In this document: piece by piece, positions 59,301-64,000 of the stretch
Position numbering within the stretch: the stretch's first letter is position 1
Layout: each line of letters opens with the position of its first letter
Source: Moringa oleifera
Taxonomy: Eukaryota; Streptophyta; Magnoliopsida; Brassicales; Moringaceae
Length of the DNA: 64,000 bases
Direction: 5' to 3'
NCBI GenBank assembly: GCA_021397835.1
Contig: JAJFZO010000234.1
Span: 2,553,001-2,617,000, forward strand
Program-made: the position numbers and the translations under genes
The notes under the pieces: generated by a model
The model's input: only the letters and a program-made list of their open reading frames with translations
What the model was told of the DNA's origin: nothing
Database searches by the model: none

Positions 59301-61289
59301 TCCAATGTCATTCTTGGTTTCAATTTTTGCTGCATCTCAAAAACGTTTGCTTCTGACTACTAGAAATGAAAAACCGGTCAATTCTTGACATTGTTAGATC
59401 GACCCATAAATTGGACCATTTGTACAATCTCCCAACTAGGGGTATCAATTAGCATCAGTTCCTCAATCACTGTTCTGAATTCTCCATGCTATAGTCCCTG
59501 TTCCTTCCTCCACTCCTTTCATTTGCAAATAGCACCTCATTAAAATCTCCCCTCACTGCCAATGGCATGTCATTACCCTTTTCTTGGACTTCCTTAAGTC
59601 ATCTTACAAGGGTTGCCTTTTCCCTCTCTCGTTATGCCCATACACTTTCGTCAATATTCACCCTTCCTTCCCTTCCTTCCCATAAGAAAATGCAAGAGAT
59701 CAATGATTCGCCAACCCAACTCTCCTTCAACTTCCCTATCCTCCAATTCCAACCCAAAAGAATACCCTTGCACTTCTTTGGGTAGCCAAGTGTCTCTGTT
59801 CAATCCCTCTCTCCCCTACAGACTTCTCATTGCATTATTTGTCATCACCTTCATCTTAATCTCCTAAAGACAAACTATATCAACTCTTCGCGTTCCCAAC
59901 GTTTCTTTTATTAATGATATTTTCACAAGATCATTCACCTTTTTTATGTTCCAATAAATCATTCTAAGAATCATTGAGCACACCGCATCCCCTTCCTTTT
60001 CCCCTGTAGTAATAATAGCTAAGCTGTTTTCTCCTCCTCTCTCATAATTTATCACAAATTCCAACCTTCGCAATTCCTTATTCACCGCACCTTATCTTCT
60101 TTTCTTAGTACTCTTCTTCCTAGTACTATGTTTCTCCTCCCTTTTATTTGCACAAACAACCTAGAAGCTTCCTTCTATCGTCTCAAATGAGATACCCATT
60201 ATTTTACTGATTTTATTTAAAATTTTAACTACCCACTCTAACACAACATGTTGCTCGGTGGTTCAACCTTCCTAGATGGTGAAGACGTAATCATGGTCTT
60301 CTTAGATCATGTCTCCAATTTGCAACTAGAGTTCTCCTCACTTGTCACTAGAGTCCTTCGATCTGATCCATCAGTTACCGCCTTTAAAATTAATATCATT
60401 ACTTGATTTATTAGAACTTGGGTCTTTGCCTCTCATGCCCACATAAGTTGGGTTGGATTCTTTAATTATTTTATTCTTTTCTCTTGACTCATCAACTCAA
60501 ATACGTCGTATTGGGCTGCTGGTTGAGTACTTGACCACCTTGGATCTGACCCCAATTCGCTTGGATCTATTCACCATCTTCTTTGCTGGGTTAGGTGACT
60601 TCGAGTTGAAAACTGGGTTATCGATTGACAATGTTGCATTTTTTGACCACCACATCTCTCTAGCTTAGATTCCCCATCTGCATTAGTCCCTCACCAACTT
60701 TCTTGCTCCCCAAATTATGCCAAAATGTCTCGCTGCAATCTGGGCATAAAACTTTCACAATTTGTACATCCATCTCTTTTCTCCCTTTCTCTTCACACAC
60801 GCCCAATCTTCTTTCTCTTTCATTGCTCGCAATTTTTCTTTTCTTCTCAGTGAAATTTTTTGAGTTTTTGACCTTCCACCACCATCCAAACCCATCTATC
60901 CCCTCTGGAAATGCTAAGAACCTGGCACCTTTCTTTCGCAACTTTGCCACTTGAAGGAATTTTCCATTTTGATTTGTCCAACCTTTTCTCCATTTCTTTG
61001 TCCAACTCCTCTTCCTCTCACAAGATTATCCATAGAATATTCTAGTCACTGTGTCTCCTCTTAGCTGAAGAACAGGGAGGCTCTCTTTCCTTTACTTTGT
61101 TTCTTCCGTCTTCACTAGTCGTCCCACCCTCCTTTGAACTCCAACTCTAGGAGCTTTCATTTGATCGTGGTGGCGAAAATTTCCATATTTCTTCCATACA
61201 CTTTCCTTTCTGTACACTTTCAAACTTCAGAAAAGATCATGATGAGAAATAAATAACATACATTGTTATTAAATAAATGTAGCAAAAGA
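56323..61289 (-). mobile_element. Near full-length L1-type LINE in GOT1 intron
   Basis: A 4967-bp insertion bounded by a perfect 17-bp duplication. At its left edge is a T-rich run (56324-56350), which is the poly(A) tail of a minus-strand element. Minus-strand remains in 5'-to-3' order: an ORF1-like segment at 60660-60950, the endonuclease start near 59960 (MIYWNIKKVNDLVKISLIKE), an ORF2 linker at 58876-59088, RT blocks at 58046-58264 (ENAYDHASWNFLMYMLRRM … SGLRQGD) and 57844-58029 (SHLLYTDDTTIFCGDKEQ), and zf-RVT at 56715-56912 (VAFFLWEAIKGKLLTIEDLQ; CLLCKQKEESVYHIFMD). The frames carry many stops and shifts, so it is now inactive. It lies after the fifth coding exon of the GOT1-type gene, in antisense orientation. 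Confidence 0.93.
57844..58264 (-). pseudogene. LINE reverse transcriptase remnant
   Basis: Two open pieces hold the F/Y-x-KAYD-x-x-x-W block (here DKENAYDHASWNFL), SGLRQGD, and the catalytic box as LLYTDDTTIFC. The Asp pair is intact although the usual A-D-D is T-D-D. A frameshift separates the pieces. Confidence 0.85.
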
Positions 61290-61306
61290 TGAATGTATGT
61301 GATACT
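61290..61306. repeat. Right target-site duplication of LINE
   Basis: TGAATGTATGTGATACT, exact copy of 56306-56322. Confidence 0.93.
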
Positions 61307-61909
61307 AAATAAGAACTATTTTTTTGTTGTCTATGTAAGCATTGTTATTTAAGCAGATACTTGCATTTTCACTATTGTTTGCTGTTGTCAAGTTCTTATG
61401 CGGAATCATTTTCCACCACATAGTTCAAAAGAAGGAAAAATAGAATTTTTTGGTTTATTGTTACCCTCTGAGGTCTTTCTCTCCATCTGGACATGGAAAA
61501 GAATTCATACATAGGATGTGTAAGTGAGATGTATTTATATAGAATGAAATAAACTATCACTTTTTCTTTGTTAATTTTGTATACTTTCTTAGCTTTTTTG
61601 CCTTTTGACGGAGAAACTTAAAGTGTGTTAAGAAAAAATTATTGTGAATTAATGAAAACTAGGCAAAGATACTTATCTTGTGCTATTGTCTTTTCCCCTA
61701 TGTGCTTAGTAAATAGCTTGGATAATGTAAGGTTGTGATATGTTGATGGTTAGTATAACAATGCAAAATATTATACAAAATATCGTGAAAGGAAACAAGC
61801 CGATACTTAGAATGAGGCTTGTCATAGGTTGCTGAATAAGGTAAAAGTAAAATCGCATGTTATAAATATGTATCACGGGTAGAAACTGGTTCTGCAATTT
61901 ATGTTCATA
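61307..61909 (+). other. Continuation of interrupted GOT1 intron, no exon found
   Basis: AT-rich sequence that was contiguous with 56033-56322 before the LINE inserted. It was scanned for an acceptor followed by the expected short GOT1 C-terminal exon; none was recognised. Confidence 0.4.
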
Positions 61910-62225
61910 TGTGTAATAAGAGGAGAGAAAGATAATATTCTAGTTTATTTATCTTGAGGGATTTGTTGCATATATATATACACACATAACTAGGAAGTCT
62001 AAATTAGGAATGTATACAAATTAGGATCTCAGCGAAATAAGTAGGAGATCCCAGTAGGATCTCTACAATTAGCAATACGATATCTTCTTATATTATTTAC
62101 AACCTATACCACTTATAGATATTAATCATGTCCAGTTTGTAGATATTAATCATTTCCAACTTATTATAAAGATAATCAAGTCGAGCCTTGTAAATATATC
62201 TCCCAATCGTTTTTTAGTTTTCACA
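61910..62225 (-). repeat. Candidate 3' LTR of copia element
   Basis: The 316-bp segment starts TGTGTAAT and ends TTTTCACA on the plus strand, so it has TG..CA ends with a TGTG/CACA inverted repeat. It lies immediately downstream (minus sense) of the copia RNase H remnant, where a 3' LTR is expected. The polypurine tract next to it is weak. The partner LTR would be beyond the window, so this is inference. Confidence 0.5.
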
Positions 62226-62235
62226 TACCTTGTAG

Positions 62236-64000
62236 AGATCAAGCCTTCTTGTAGTTTCTCATGGACGAAATGACAGTTAGTTTCAATGCGCCTAGTTCAT
62301 TCATGAAGCATAAGATTGGAGGCCATATGAAGGCAGCTTGGTTATCACATTATAATGTTGTTAGTAATGACATCTTAGGACCAAGTTCAGTGATATATCC
62401 ACATAATCTCATATGTAGATTGAGCCATGTCCTTATGTTTTGTTTTTTCACTAGATCGAGACAACATTTTGCTTCTTACTTTTCTAAGGAACAAAATTTT
62501 CTCCAACAAAGATAATAATCGATAGTGGATCTTTTATCTATCTTTGAACTTATCCAATCTGCATCTGAGTATATCCTTGATTTTTATGCAAGATGCCATG
62601 CCTAGGTGCTCCTTTCACGTAATATAGAATTCATTCTAAAGTTGCCCAATGATGAATGTTGGCGATGGCATAAACTGACTCATAACACTAAAAGCATATG
62701 TGATATCTAGTCGAGTTACTATAAGACAATTCATCTTTGCAATCAATCTTCGATGTTTCCCAAGATCCTTAAATAATTCACCATCTTTTGTAAGTTGCAT
62801 ATTAGGAATCGTCGTAGTAATACACAACATTGTCCCCAATTTTCTTGTCTCAGTTAATAAATCACACGCATACCTCTTCTGAGATAGAACGATACCTTGT
62901 TTACTTCTCGTGACTTCAAAACCCAAGAAATGCCTTAACACCTTAAATCTTTCATGTGAAACTGAGATTGAAGAACAGACTTAAATCGATCAGATTCTCG
63001 TAGCATTAGTTTCAATGATGACAGTGTCATTAACATATATAATTGGAAGAATGATACCATCATAGAAGATAAAGTGATCTTTTTTACTTTTTTTTTATTC
63101 CAAACTTTTCACTTGCCTGAATAAAATTTTCAAATTAAGCTAGAAACTTTGTTTCAAACTATATTGAGATTTGCAAAGACGACAAACCTTCCATACCCTT
63201 GAGCAACAAATCAAAAAGCTTGCTCTATGTATACCTCTTCCTAAAGATTATCATGATGAAAATCATTTGATATTTAGTTGATGCAAAGGCCAATTATGGG
63301 TGGTTGAGTTTAGCAACAAAAGGAAAAAAAAATGTTAGAACAATCCACTCCATACGTCTGAGCGTATCCATTAGCTATAAGTTGGGCTTTCAATAGAGCA
63401 ACTGTTATGTCAGTGTTCACCTTAACTGTGAACACCTATTTGCACCTAATACCCTTTTTTCTTGAAGGTAGATTGACCAAGTCTCTTGTACCATTGTCAT
63501 CTAAAGCATTCATCTCCTCTAATTGTTTTATACCATTCAGAATGAGATATTGTTTCATAAACACTTTTGGGGATAAAGATAGAATCAAGAGATGTAATTA
63601 ACAAACAAAAGGAAGGTGGCAAGTGGTTATAAGAAACAAAGGAAGAAATAAGATAAGTTCATTGACGTTTACCTTTGTGTAAGGCGATAGGAAGGTCATT
63701 GCTCGAGATTGGATCTGATGATAAAGATGTTGGCATAGCACATGTATCAAGAAGAGGTTGGCTTCGGGAATAAACCTGAAGTGTGGGAGGCTTAGTTGGT
63801 GCGGGAGGAAGAGACATTGGATGAGTAGGTGTAGGAATAATAGACGTGACAGTGTAAACTAATAGATCATCATCTTTCCCTTGACTTGTGGGAATAGGGG
63901 ATGGAGTAAAGAAAGAAGTGTTCTCAAAGAAAGTAACATTAACTAATACAAGATATCGATCAAGATGAGGACAATAACATCAATACTTTTTTTAAAGACG
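62236..64000 (-). mobile_element. Ty1/copia pol relic, 5' part outside window
   Basis: On the minus strand from the window edge: a Pro/Ser-rich connector ending SNDLPIALHKGKRQ-like (about 63650-63900), RT segments with VCRLCKSQYSLKQSF near 63150, an active-site region YVND at 63026-63037, then LRHFLGFEVTRSKQGIVLSQ, KRYACDLLTETRKLG and RLIAKMNCLIVTRLDITYAF at 62636-62941. Next come RNase H pieces, ILYYVKGAPRHGI and SKKQNVV, and a final CDNQAAFI-like block near 62330. The order and wording are those of RE1/TNT1-like copia pol. Frames are broken in several places and the RT catalytic Asp is changed. Confidence 0.82.
62636..62941 (-). pseudogene. Copia reverse transcriptase C-terminal piece
   Basis: A 101-codon open segment with FLGFEVTRSKQGIVLSQKRY and DITYAFSVMSQFM, the usual end of copia RT before RNase H. 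It ends at a stop inside the RT-RNase H connection. Confidence 0.85.

Noticed and set aside
1..64000. CRISPR array, tRNA or rRNA genes, bacterial operons
   Set aside because: No regularly spaced direct repeats with unique spacers, no cloverleaf or rRNA core sequence noticed, and the gene structure is that of a plant nucleus.

Overview
This is nuclear DNA from a flowering plant, most likely a dicot. It has AT-rich intergenic sequence, spliced genes with GT..AG introns, a dicot-type extensin, an epsin with plant-specific tail, and several classes of plant transposable element (Ty3/gypsy, Ty1/copia, L1-type LINE, a CACTA-like end). I cannot name the species. There is no bacterial operon, CRISPR array or phage content.

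Layout. (1) 0.8-1.4 kb: a frameshifted minus-strand coding relic. (2) 1.97-3.84 kb: the last four exons of a plus-strand gene I do not recognise by name; its C-terminal domain resembles a bacterial SHOCT-like (YvlB-type) domain. (3) 5.96-14.02 kb, minus: a complete 13-exon ENTH-domain epsin of the EPSIN2/EPSIN3 type (961 aa), with a GA/CT-rich leader near 15.1-15.2 kb. (4) 15.4-31 kb: a transposon-rich block. It holds two diverged LTR-like copies with an initiator-Met primer site, a CACTA-like terminus, two Athila-type gypsy remnants arranged tail to tail as a large inverted repeat (20.86-26.60 kb), an ABCG-transporter pseudogene fragment (29.7-30.08 kb) and short tandem repeats. (5) 32.6-36.97 kb, minus: one two-exon extensin gene of 1120 aa with an Ole e 1 domain between two proline-rich arrays, plus a 3' UTR intron and a TATA box. 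(6) 37-49 kb: AT-rich intergenic sequence with a 26-bp tandem repeat, an RNase H-like coding relic (44.7-45.0 kb) and a Tat-type gypsy pol relic (47.1-48.8 kb). (7) 49.4 to beyond 56.03 kb, plus: a GOT1-type vesicle-transport gene. Five coding exons are present and the short last exon is not found. Its introns have collected a truncated LINE, and after the fifth coding exon lies a nearly full-length LINE flanked by a perfect 17-bp target-site duplication. (8) 61.9-64.0 kb, minus: the 3' part of a copia element with a candidate 3' LTR.

The host genes are independent units. The epsin (clathrin/endosome trafficking) and GOT1 (ER-Golgi trafficking) both serve membrane traffic and the extensin serves the cell wall, but nothing in the sequence ties them together. 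I found no convincing new multi-gene system. The most distinctive items are the transposon-loaded GOT1 intron with its exact target-site duplication, the ~1.6-kb-arm gypsy inverted repeat, the extensin/Ole e 1 sandwich, and the SHOCT-like domain in the first gene.
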